From assembly GCF_016107395.1 (NCBI RefSeq), contig NZ_JAAIKO010000011.1, positions 1-64,000 on the forward strand: a stretch of 64,000 nt of DNA. The letters run 5' to 3'. This document shows, one piece after another, positions 46,859 through 54,230 of the stretch. The notes beneath the pieces were generated by a model. That model searched no databases, was not told the DNA's origin, and saw only the letters and a program-made list of their open reading frames with translations. Position numbers and translations under genes: made by a program. The stretch comes from Streptomyces fildesensis. Its GTDB lineage: Bacteria > Actinomycetota > Actinomycetes > Streptomycetales > Streptomycetaceae. The first letter of the stretch is position 1. Every line of letters begins with the position of its first letter.

Positions 46859-47451
46859 GGCGTGCCCTCGGCGAAGGGCGGATCTTCGAAGGGCAGCTCG
46901 GGGCCGCCCAGGAACGAGATGCGTTCGCCGTACTCCGCGAGGGTCTTCGCGTAGACCTCCTCGTCGGCCGCGGTGAAGCGAGCCAGGGTGGAGTCGATGT
47001 ACTCCTGGCCGTACCGGCCCGCCATCTCCTCCAGGGCGTCCCTGACGTACTTCACGTGCCAGCGCTCGTCCTCCATGATCGTCTCGATGGTCCGCCGGAC
47101 CCGCGGATGGGTGTCCCCGGCCCGCAGATGGCGGCGGTACTGGGCGATCACCCGCTTCTCGAAGACCTGGGTGACCGCCATGACCTCCATGAGGTTGGCG
47201 GGCAGGCCGACGGCCTCCAGATACTGGTCCTGGTAACTGCCGGACAACTTCGTCGCCGGGTGACCGAGGTCCTCGATGCAACGGGTCCAGTACTTCGCGT
47301 GGTTGGCCTCGTCGGCGAAGTGGTGGGTCACGTTCGCCTGGAGCGGGCCGCCGCGCAGGGTGCGGGCGACCCGGCCGAAGAACAGGGCACCGTTGATCTC
47401 GGACGAGCGGTAGTAGCTCAGCAGCCACAGGTCGTTCTCGGAAAGGGTCAC
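46855..47451 (-). CDS. Ferritin-like diiron protein
   Basis: 198 residues forming a four-helix bundle with a complete diiron ligand pattern: Glu18 (SSEINGALFF), Glu48-x-x-His51 (DEANHAKYW), Glu98 (VFEKRVIAQY) and Glu129-x-x-His132 (DERWHVKYV). This is the E...ExxH...E...ExxH arrangement. It overlaps both neighbours by 4 bp (GTGA). It could oxygenate a carrier-bound substrate or supply oxidised iron. It is one of two diiron proteins in this operon. Confidence 0.85.
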   Translation of the reverse strand: MTLSENDLWLLSYYRSSEINGALFFGRVARTLRGGPLQANVTHHFADEANHAKYWTRCIEDLGHPATKLSGSYQDQYLEAVGLPANLMEVMAVTQVFEKRVIAQYRRHLRAGDTHPRVRRTIETIMEDERWHVKYVRDALEEMAGRYGQEYIDSTLARFTAADEEVYAKTLAEYGERISFLGGPELPFEDPPFAEGTP

Positions 47452-48551
47452 GATGTCTCCTCGGGCCGGCGGCCCCACTTCGAGGTGACCAGCCGGGTGC
47501 AGGTGGCCTCGGTCAGCGCGTACGGATCGGGGGCCGCGTACGCGGGCCAGGCCGCGCGCAGCGCTTCGTTGCGGAACGTCTTCGGCAGATAGAGCTGGGC
47601 GGCGAAGGGTGAGACCGACGCGAGTGACTGGTGGAGCGGCCCGGCGCGCAGCCCGGTGGCGGCGTGCAGCAGGTCGTCGAAGCTCTCCCGGTCGCAGGGG
47701 ACGGGCCGGATCAGGCCCCGCCGCCGGAATCCCGAGTCTCGTTCGAAGACGCTGAAGGCGAGGTCGACGAGCTCCCCGAGGGTCGGCGTCCGCGCCGGGT
47801 CGGGGCAGACGTGGTAGACACCGTCGGCGACCGCGGGATCGAGCAGGCGGGTGACCGCGGAGACGGTGAAGGCGGCCGTCGCGAGGGAGAGCGGGGTCTT
47901 CTCGTCCCCCGGCAGCAGCGACAGCAGCCCGTAGTGGAAGAGCTTGAGCGTGTTGTGGAAGACGTTGTACTGCGTGACGTGCCCGCTGTCGTCGTCGGCG
48001 ATGACCGTGGGCAGCCGCAGTACGGAGACCGGCATCTCCCCTGCCGCGCCCAGGAGTTGTTCCTCGGCCGCCCACTTCGACCACTCGTAGTGGTTGACGA
48101 AGCCGGCGTCCGGGAGCCGCTCCTCCGCGATGTCGCCCTGATGGCTGCCTGCGGCGTACAGCGTGGACAGCAGGGCGAACCGCTGCAGGTTCTCGCACCG
48201 TCCCGCGAAGGCCCGCAGCCGAACGGCGCCCGCCACGTTGATGTCGGCGGCGATATCGCGCTCGACGTTGAAGCGGGTGACGGCTGCCCCGTGGACGATG
48301 CGGGTGACCACACCCGGATCGACGTCGGACAGCAGGCTGTCGTGGCGGACGTCCGCCGCCACACACCGGGTACGCCCTGCGGCGTCCGGTCCCAGTTCCT
48401 CCGCCAGCCGCTCCCACTTGCTGTCGAGTTCGATTGCGGAGGCGGCACGGACGGCCAGGATCAGGTCGTCGTCCCCGTCGTCGAGCAGTGCGGCGGCAAG
48501 CCGGCGGCCCAGGTAGCCGTCCGCGCCGGTGATGACCGTGGTTCCCCTCAC
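47448..48551 (-). CDS. SDR / thioester-reductase-like protein
   Basis: 367 residues of the extended SDR (NAD-binding 4, male-sterility) type: TTVITGADGYLGRRLAAALL, RIVHGAAVTRFN, FALLSTLYAAGSHQGD (Ser region) and NHYEWSKWAAEEQLL (YxxxK) are present. In carboxylic acid reductases and NRPS termini this family reduces carrier-bound thioesters to aldehydes. As a stand-alone protein with stop and start overlaps to its neighbours, it may release the product reductively. Fatty acyl-CoA reductase-like function is an alternative. Confidence 0.85.
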   Translation of the reverse strand: MRGTTVITGADGYLGRRLAAALLDDGDDDLILAVRAASAIELDSKWERLAEELGPDAAGRTRCVAADVRHDSLLSDVDPGVVTRIVHGAAVTRFNVERDIAADINVAGAVRLRAFAGRCENLQRFALLSTLYAAGSHQGDIAEERLPDAGFVNHYEWSKWAAEEQLLGAAGEMPVSVLRLPTVIADDDSGHVTQYNVFHNTLKLFHYGLLSLLPGDEKTPLSLATAAFTVSAVTRLLDPAVADGVYHVCPDPARTPTLGELVDLAFSVFERDSGFRRRGLIRPVPCDRESFDDLLHAATGLRAGPLHQSLASVSPFAAQLYLPKTFRNEALRAAWPAYAAPDPYALTEATCTRLVTSKWGRRPEETS

Positions 48552-49483
48552 TCCGCCCCTCCCCGCAGCTTCGCCAGGACCGTCGTCGCCGCGTCCTCCA
48601 GGGCGGGCCAGGAAGCGGGGTCGAGGCCGTGGCGGTCGGTGAGGGCGAACAGCCAGCGTTCGAGGCCGAAGGCGAGGCAGCTGCTGTCGCCGGCCCGGCC
48701 GTCGCGGGTGATGCCGAAGCCGGACCCGAAGTGGTCGTGGTGCCGGTTGACCGAGGCGATGGCCAGGTCACCGCCGTACGTGGCCTCGTACTTCACCGGC
48801 TGGACGCGCTGCAGCAGATGGCGCGGGTTGTCCTCGGGCCGGAAGAACGGGTCGGTCGCCGTGAGCCACTCCAGGTCCAGGTCGATCAGCCCGAAGAACA
48901 GGTCGAGGGCGGTCCTGGCCCGGTCGAGGAAGGCGACCGTCTCGGCGGCGGTGCCGACGCAGACGATCTCCCGCATCGTGAAGCTGCTCAGCCGCCGCAG
49001 CGGCACGTAGTGCGTCTCCTGCCGGAAACAGATGTTACGTGTCGTCAGGTACAGCGCCTGGTCGAGCACTTCGCCCTGATGGCCGCTGTAGAGGTGATAG
49101 CAGGCCGCAGGGGTCAGGACCTCGGTGACCGGTGAGAGCCCGGACAGTTCGACCCGCCCGTCCTCGTCCATGACGGGGCCGGTGAGGAAGGCGTCGATGT
49201 TCGGCTCCTCGGGGCTCAGCCGGGCCACGAAGGTCGCCTGGTGCGGGAAGGAGCGGAGGTAGCCGACCTGCTGCAGCCGTTCGGCGGGCAGTGACGCGGG
49301 GTGCCGCTCCTCCTCCGCGTCCCAGAGGGAGGCGAGCCGCACGAAGGCGCGGTCGCACTCCTCGGCGAGCCGCAACAGCGGGCCGCGCAGGGCCGCCTGC
49401 CCGGACGGCTGCCAGGAAAGGCCGATACCGTGCAGAGCGGCGAGCCGTTCGGAGCCGGCCGCGCCCGCTGCCGCGCGCTTCAC
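48548..49483 (-). CDS. SerRS-like amino acid:[carrier protein] ligase
   Basis: 311 residues with the class II aminoacyl-tRNA synthetase core but no tRNA-binding arm. Motif 2 is ICFRQETHYVPLRRLSSFTM (Arg154), and motif 3 is CLAFGLERW (Arg276). Zinc ligands in known aa:CP ligases are Cys-Glu-Cys; here Cys128 (TPAACYHL), Glu172 (MREIVCV) and Cys269 fall at matching places. Such enzymes adenylate small amino acids and load them on carrier-protein phosphopantetheine. The ligase overlaps the upstream carrier gene by 4 bp (GTGA), as expected for partners. The amino acid cannot be read from sequence. Confidence 0.9.
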   Translation of the reverse strand: MKRAAAGAAGSERLAALHGIGLSWQPSGQAALRGPLLRLAEECDRAFVRLASLWDAEEERHPASLPAERLQQVGYLRSFPHQATFVARLSPEEPNIDAFLTGPVMDEDGRVELSGLSPVTEVLTPAACYHLYSGHQGEVLDQALYLTTRNICFRQETHYVPLRRLSSFTMREIVCVGTAAETVAFLDRARTALDLFFGLIDLDLEWLTATDPFFRPEDNPRHLLQRVQPVKYEATYGGDLAIASVNRHHDHFGSGFGITRDGRAGDSSCLAFGLERWLFALTDRHGLDPASWPALEDAATTVLAKLRGGAE

Positions 49484-49740
49484 GGCGTCACCCCCGCTCC
49501 GCCGAACCGGTCCACCATCGTGTGGATGTCACGGAAGTCCCCGGGCCGCAGGTCCTCCACTTCGATCGGTGCGGCGCGCAGCCGTTCCAGGAGCAGCAGG
49601 AGTTCCGGCAGGTGCACGGACCTCAGATGCCGCTCCTCGAACAGCGGCGTCCGGTCCGTCAGGCCGTCGGCGGACAACTCGGGGGCCTTGGTGAGGACCC
49701 AGGACCTGAGCAGGTCCCGGATCTCCTGGTCAGAACGCAT
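49480..49740 (-). CDS. Small carrier protein (partner of the aa:CP ligase)
   Basis: 86 residues: SDQEIRDLLRSWVLTKAPEL, then LFEERHLRSVHLPELLLLLERLR and DFRDIHTMVDRFG. The four-helix carrier pattern is clear. Ser41 lies where the phosphopantetheine Ser of DSx motifs falls, though the preceding Asp is Arg here, which is unusual. It starts within the end of the AurF-like gene (11-bp overlap) and overlaps the ligase start, so expression is tightly coupled. Confidence 0.8.
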   Translation of the reverse strand: MRSDQEIRDLLRSWVLTKAPELSADGLTDRTPLFEERHLRSVHLPELLLLLERLRAAPIEVEDLRPGDFRDIHTMVDRFGGAGVTP

Positions 49741-50644
49741 CGGCCGGCTCCTTGTCGAGAATCCCCGCCTCGGTGAGGAAGGACAGCACCTTTGTCGACA
49801 CCGCACGCCGGTGGGCACGCTGCGCCGGTGCGGACCAGGCCCGCTCGGCGACCTCCCAGGGATCGTCGAGCCCGGCGTCGGCGTAGACGTCGGGGTTGTA
49901 GTACTCGCGCCAGCTGACGACGAAGAACTGCTCCAGCTGACGGCGCAGGTCGGCCACCGTGTCGTCGCCCCATGAGGGGACGCAGGCTCCCCACAGCGCG
50001 GTGACCAGCTGACGGCCGAAGACCAGGTGCCGTGATTCCTCGACGTGATGGTTGTCGTTGATGAACCGCGCCACGGGGTGCAACCGGGCGTCCCGGGCCT
50101 GGACCCAGTTGTAGCGGTCCACGATCTCCTCGAAGATCATGGTCTTGGCGAAGAAGAGGAAGTCCTCGACGCTCTGCGAACGGGTCTCCTCCAGTGCGAA
50201 CTGACGGCTCCGGTACACCTTCGCGTACCGGGTGCAGAAGCCGCCGAAGTAGATGCTGTGCTTGTTCTCCTCGTCGAGGAAGTGGTGCAGATACTCCGAG
50301 ACGTCCACCAGGTCCTTGCGGTACAGCCGCTGCGCCAGGCCCTGCATCAGGCCCTTCTCGCCGTGGATGTTGAGGCTGTAGAAGTTGACGGCCTCGTGAA
50401 AGGCCAGCCGCCGCCTGGCGGGCTCGTCGAGCGTGTCCCACAACGGGGTGCCGTACAGGCTCACGTACTCCGGTGAGCTGAACCAGTCATCCTCGGGCCG
50501 GACCTCCGCCGGCCACTGCCGCAGCGTGATGTAGGGGTTCTGGTAGGAGCGCTTCGAGAGGTGGCTGAGCCTGCTCACGGTGTCACCGAGCGAGGCGATG
50601 GCCTCGGCGAGCCGGGGCTTCGGAGCATTCGCTGTACTACTCAC
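49730..50644 (-). CDS. AurF-like diiron N-oxygenase
   Basis: 304 residues. The ligand set of p-aminobenzoate N-oxygenase AurF is reproduced: a first-helix Glu near 96 (NIHGEKG), Glu126-x-x-His129 (EENKHSIYF), Glu172 (FEEIVDRYN), His199 and Glu203-x-x-His206 (NHHVEESRHLVF). Spacings of the second half match AurF residues 196, 223, 227 and 230. The family oxidises amines to hydroxylamines or nitro groups, or hydroxylates carrier-bound amino acids (CmlI/CmlA relatives). Here the nearby amino-acyl carrier protein is the likely substrate. Confidence 0.9.
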   Translation of the reverse strand: MSSTANAPKPRLAEAIASLGDTVSRLSHLSKRSYQNPYITLRQWPAEVRPEDDWFSSPEYVSLYGTPLWDTLDEPARRRLAFHEAVNFYSLNIHGEKGLMQGLAQRLYRKDLVDVSEYLHHFLDEENKHSIYFGGFCTRYAKVYRSRQFALEETRSQSVEDFLFFAKTMIFEEIVDRYNWVQARDARLHPVARFINDNHHVEESRHLVFGRQLVTALWGACVPSWGDDTVADLRRQLEQFFVVSWREYYNPDVYADAGLDDPWEVAERAWSAPAQRAHRRAVSTKVLSFLTEAGILDKEPADAF

Positions 50645-50756
50645 ACTGTCCTCATCTGACGTGTCGTGTCGGTTCGCGTACCGGTGGCAGGCGGTCCGGG
50701 CGGATCCGCCCGGACGCTGCGGCCGCGGGCGTTGCGGCCGCGGACGCTCCTCCGGC

Positions 50757-51728
50757 TCACGCTGCGAAGGACTCGGTGGCCTGCAGGATCACGCACTGCC
50801 AGTTCAGACCGAATCCGGCCATGACGAGCGCGACGTACTGACCGGGCCGCAGCCGGCCGGAAGCGATGAGTTCCGCGAGGTTGATGATGTTGTCGGCGGA
50901 GATGACGTGCCCCACGTCCCGCATGGACGAGAAGAAGACCTTCCCGGCGTCCACCCCGAGCAGCCGGGCCAGGATCTGCCAGGCCTTGTCGTTGGTGTTC
51001 TGGGTGACGACCCAGTCGAGGTCCGCGGCCGACAGCCCGGCGCGGGTCAGGGTCTCGCGCACCAGCCGGTGGGTGTACGCGAAGTACATGCCGACCGTCT
51101 CGTCGTCATCCGCCTGTCCGAGGCCGCCGTTGGTGATCTGGTGTGCTGTCACCAGGCGGAACGCGGCGGGTTCCCGGCTGACGACGCACGCTGCGGCGCC
51201 GTCGGAGATGAGGTTGTAGGCCTGCTCGTAACGGGCTCCCTCCGGGAAGCGGTCGGCCGTCACGCACAGCACCCGCTCCCAGTCCTCCTCGGCCCGGAGC
51301 ATCGCCCCGGCCAGCCGCAGGGAGCCCAGCATCGCCGTGCACGCCTGCTGGTTGAGCCCGATGACGACGGCCTTCCCGAGCCCGAAGTCGGCCTGCAGCC
51401 GGCCGGCGGGAAAGTCCATGAGGTGCTTCACGTCCCGGCTGCGCTCCCACGCGGCCGGGTCTCCGGCGTTGCCGTTGCCGGGCAGGCACGTCGCGTAGAC
51501 GATCGCGTCCACGTCGCCCAGCCGGCCGGAGTCGGCGAGTTGCGCGGTGACGTTCCTCGCCAGGTCGTAGGCGCCGGTCGTCGGTTCACAGACGTGGTGC
51601 CAGCGGAAACCGGCCGACTCCAGGTCCTGCGCCGAGGACATCAGGTGCCCCGCGGCGCCGGTCTCGCTGACATGGGCTTTGCGTTCGCCCAGTGCGTGGA
51701 CGAACGAGTCGACGAATACGTCGGTCAC
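50757..51728 (-). CDS. KAS III-like (FabH-type) ketosynthase with altered active site
   Basis: 323 residues of the thiolase fold: nucleophile Cys130 in GLNQQACTAMLGSLRL, AYNLISDGAAACVV and GQYVALVMAGFGLNWQC at the C-terminus. The usual His (HQAN) is replaced: the site reads TQNTNDKAW, giving Gln243. The Asn region reads GHVISADN, giving His274. The triad is therefore Cys-Gln-His in my alignment rather than Cys-His-Asn, a pattern seen in KAS III relatives that acyl-transfer rather than decarboxylate. First gene of the operon; GGGAGAG precedes GTG 51728. Confidence 0.85.
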   Translation of the reverse strand: MTDVFVDSFVHALGERKAHVSETGAAGHLMSSAQDLESAGFRWHHVCEPTTGAYDLARNVTAQLADSGRLGDVDAIVYATCLPGNGNAGDPAAWERSRDVKHLMDFPAGRLQADFGLGKAVVIGLNQQACTAMLGSLRLAGAMLRAEEDWERVLCVTADRFPEGARYEQAYNLISDGAAACVVSREPAAFRLVTAHQITNGGLGQADDDETVGMYFAYTHRLVRETLTRAGLSAADLDWVVTQNTNDKAWQILARLLGVDAGKVFFSSMRDVGHVISADNIINLAELIASGRLRPGQYVALVMAGFGLNWQCVILQATESFAA

Positions 51729-52036
51729 AGCATCTCTCCCAGCAGGCACTCGGGGACCATGGGCCGTGCCGGGGTCCTTGCCGTCTGCCGCGTTGCGGAC
51801 GGGACCGTCGGCCCGAGAGGGTCGGCCGCTCATCTGGAAGCCGGGCCATGAACCGGCGGTGAAGCCGGCCACGTGTGCGTGTTCCCCCGCCTCCAGGGTC
51901 GCGTGCGCCGATGCCGGAGTCGATGGCCGCCTGCTGCGGATTTCCGCGACCCGGCTGTGCGCCGAGCACAACGCACCAGGTCAGGAGCGGTTCACCAGAT
52001 CGGAAAGGTCAGGAGCGGCGCATCGCGTCCGGGCGC
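51729..52036. other. 308-bp gap holding the probable cluster promoter
   Basis: Between the KAS III-like gene and the regulator, both leftward. It should hold the operon promoter. I see no clear -35/-10 pair or palindromic operator, and short frames have no homology. Confidence 0.5.
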
Positions 52037-53545
52037 TCAGGGGCAGCGCACGGCCACCAGTGCCATCCGGCAGGCGAGTTGGTGCCGGTCGTCGTCGAGC
52101 ATGCTGCCGGTGAGCGTCTCGATGCGGCGCAGCCGGTTGAGCACGGTGTTGCGATGGCAGTGCAGCTCGTCGGCGGCCCTGGCTGCCGAGCAGCCGCCGC
52201 GGAACCAGGCGTCCAGGGTCGCGAGCAGCAGGTCGCGTTCCTCCTGAGGGCAGTCGAGCAGCCTTCCGAAGGTGTGGCGGGCCAGCCGCTGGGCGACGTG
52301 CGGACTGGTCACCACGAGGGCTTCCAGCAGGTGGTCGTCGAAGGCAGCGACGCCATCGGTGGCCGCGGGCAGGGTCTGCAGTGCGGTCTCGGCGCAGTGG
52401 TAGGCGGTGGCGATGTCGGAGAGACTGTCGACCTCGCAGGAGATTCCCACCCGCCGGCCCACGCCGGACGAGAGCGCTTCGACCAGCCGCCCCAGCGAGG
52501 TGCTGCCCAGTTCCAGCAGTCCGATGTGCCGGTCGGTGCGCCTGCGCCAGACGGCCAGGACCGTATGGGAGGGCAGGGCGTGACGCAGCGCGCGCGGCGT
52601 CCCGCTCCCGAAGCCGTCGGCGTCGTGTTGCCCGTTCGGCGCCGTCTCGTCGGCCATGGTGATCACGACGAACCGGCCGCGCGCGGGAAGGCCGAGAGTC
52701 ACCTGCGCCTCGGCCGCGACCACCGGCTCGACGCCGCGGCCCTCGATCAGCGCGTCGATCACCGTCTCACGGCGTGCGCTGCTGCGGCGCTGGGCGTCGG
52801 CCTCCGCCACGCGGTGCCCCTCGACGAAAGCCTGCGAGTAGCTGTCGAGCGCATCCCACACGGGGCCGCTCTCGTCGAGGAGCCGCTGCAGCACTTCCGG
52901 GGACAGCGCCCGGGCCTCGTCGAACAGCTTCTCCCAGAGCAGTTGGGTGGCCAGCCGGTGGACGCGGAGCAGGGACTCGACCGACACGCCTTCCTGGGCG
53001 CGGTAGTGTCCCCACGCCATCGGGACGGCCAGCGGATTGCTGTCGGCGGGCGGCTTCCCCGCGAGGATCCGCAGGAACCCGAGGACGTTCTCGTGGAGGG
53101 AACGGCGTATTTCGGACCCTGGTACGAGCTCCAGATGCCGTACTCCCCTGCCCACGGTCAGTTCCATGAGCTCTTCCACCAGGTGGGGAAGCTGTCGCAG
53201 CAGACCCTCGGCGAGGCCGCGCACCACCGGGGTGGGGCCGCTCCTGTCCCCCTGCGGAGAAGGGAGCCGCAGTATCTCCCCCTGACCTCCGGCCGGGGTG
53301 GCGCCGTGGACGGCGCTCTGCACGGCGCTCCGGGCGGATGCGAAATCCGCGTCGACGGCCGGATGCGCGCGGCCCGGTAACTCCTCCAGCCGGCCGTCCC
53401 GGGTCCTGCCCGGCGGTCCCGCCGCGATCCGGACTTCCGGGGAGCCGGACGCCTCCGGCGCGGCCGTGTCCCGCGAGCCGGGATACGACCTGTGCCCCAA
53501 GTGCTGCTTCCCCACGGACGCGGTACCCCTGGTGGACATCGACAT
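52037..53545 (-). CDS. PucR/CdaR-type regulator of the cluster
   Basis: 502 residues. The C-terminal PucR HTH is CSAARAADELHCHRNTVLNR followed by LRRIETLTG. The middle has a GGDEF-like degenerate domain (VEPVVAAEAQVTLGLPARG, VGISCEVDSLSDIATAYHCA). The N-terminal about 100 residues are low-complexity. ATG 53545 has GGAAGGG upstream. Leu56 is encoded by TTA (53378-53380), the rare bldA-dependent codon in Streptomyces. It lies upstream of the operon, on the same strand, and is the obvious pathway regulator. Confidence 0.85.
   Translation of the reverse strand: MSMSTRGTASVGKQHLGHRSYPGSRDTAAPEASGSPEVRIAAGPPGRTRDGRLEELPGRAHPAVDADFASARSAVQSAVHGATPAGGQGEILRLPSPQGDRSGPTPVVRGLAEGLLRQLPHLVEELMELTVGRGVRHLELVPGSEIRRSLHENVLGFLRILAGKPPADSNPLAVPMAWGHYRAQEGVSVESLLRVHRLATQLLWEKLFDEARALSPEVLQRLLDESGPVWDALDSYSQAFVEGHRVAEADAQRRSSARRETVIDALIEGRGVEPVVAAEAQVTLGLPARGRFVVITMADETAPNGQHDADGFGSGTPRALRHALPSHTVLAVWRRRTDRHIGLLELGSTSLGRLVEALSSGVGRRVGISCEVDSLSDIATAYHCAETALQTLPAATDGVAAFDDHLLEALVVTSPHVAQRLARHTFGRLLDCPQEERDLLLATLDAWFRGGCSAARAADELHCHRNTVLNRLRRIETLTGSMLDDDRHQLACRMALVAVRCP
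53378..53380 (-). promoter_or_regulatory. TTA leucine codon (bldA control point) in the PucR-type gene
   Basis: In-frame TTA at codon 56 (context GAG GAG TTA CCG). TTA codons are very rare in Streptomyces and are read by the bldA tRNA. They are typical of pathway-specific regulators. It only counts if translation starts upstream of it, as the 53545 start implies. Confidence 0.7.
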
Positions 53546-54230
53546 GGCCCTTCCGGTCGTTCAGCGGACGGCGACGGCGCCTTCGCGCACGCGCCTCGGA
53601 CGACTGCCGGCCGGCGGGCCCGGTCGCGCGATGCTCGGCGCGGCGCCCACCAGGGCTGCACCGCCGTGCCCACCAGCGGCGGCCGGGATCACCGGGCCGC
53701 TGACCGCTTTGTCGGGAAACGCAACGGGGGCACAAGGCTGTACGGCGTCCGGCCGGGCGGTTCCCACCCCCGGACGCCCGAGCAGTCTCGCAGCATGTTT
53801 ATCACCCTCTGGAACAACCAAGTTACCGAACGGTATCGAACCAGCCGCATCCTGCGGCGCGATGCGCTACGTTCAACTGACGCCCGGTGCGCGTGGGGTG
53901 ACGTTCCCTCCGCCGATCGCACTCACGCCACTCCGCGGTCGCGGTTTCGGCGGAGCATAAGGATTCCTAAAGCCGACCTCATGTTCCTGTGAAGGTTCCG
54001 CCGCCGAAATGTCGCCGGGATTCGGTTTCCAGAGGTCTAGACCTCCAGTGCAATGTCACTGCAATACCGAGGCGCAGCAGAGACTCCTCGTCCGTGACCG
54101 TGCGTCAGTTCGGCCATTCGGCGCCCCATCGGCACCTTTCGCCCCTCCTATAGCAACGAAATCCGTGTGGATGAACGGGCGTTCGATGTGGCAGTGTCCC
54201 GCCGCAACGCAGTCCAGACCCAAGGATGGG
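53546..54230. other. 685-bp divergent intergenic region
   Basis: No supported gene. It serves the leftward PucR-type gene and the rightward metalloprotease. AT-rich patches near 53795-53850 and 53955-53995 may be promoters. The DasR-like palindrome is at 54032-54045. Confidence 0.5.
54032..54045. promoter_or_regulatory. DasR-like operator (dre)
   Basis: GAGGTCTAGACCTC is a perfect 14-bp palindrome with the GGTCTAGACC core of the DasR box (consensus recalled as AGTGGTCTAGACCACT); only the outer T/A pair differs. It lies 186 bp upstream of the secreted metalloprotease. Confidence 0.6.

Noticed and set aside
47448..48551. Interpreting the thioester-reductase-like SDR as a nucleotide-sugar epimerase
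   Set aside because: The NAD-binding 4 style region (LPTVIADDDSGHVTQYN, NTLKLFHYGLLSLLPG) fits fatty acyl/thioester reductases better, and no sugar-nucleotide genes are nearby.
53158..53960. Short frames in all six phases between the regulator and the metalloprotease
   Set aside because: No ribosome-binding sites, no recognisable motifs; composition matches non-coding GC-rich sequence.
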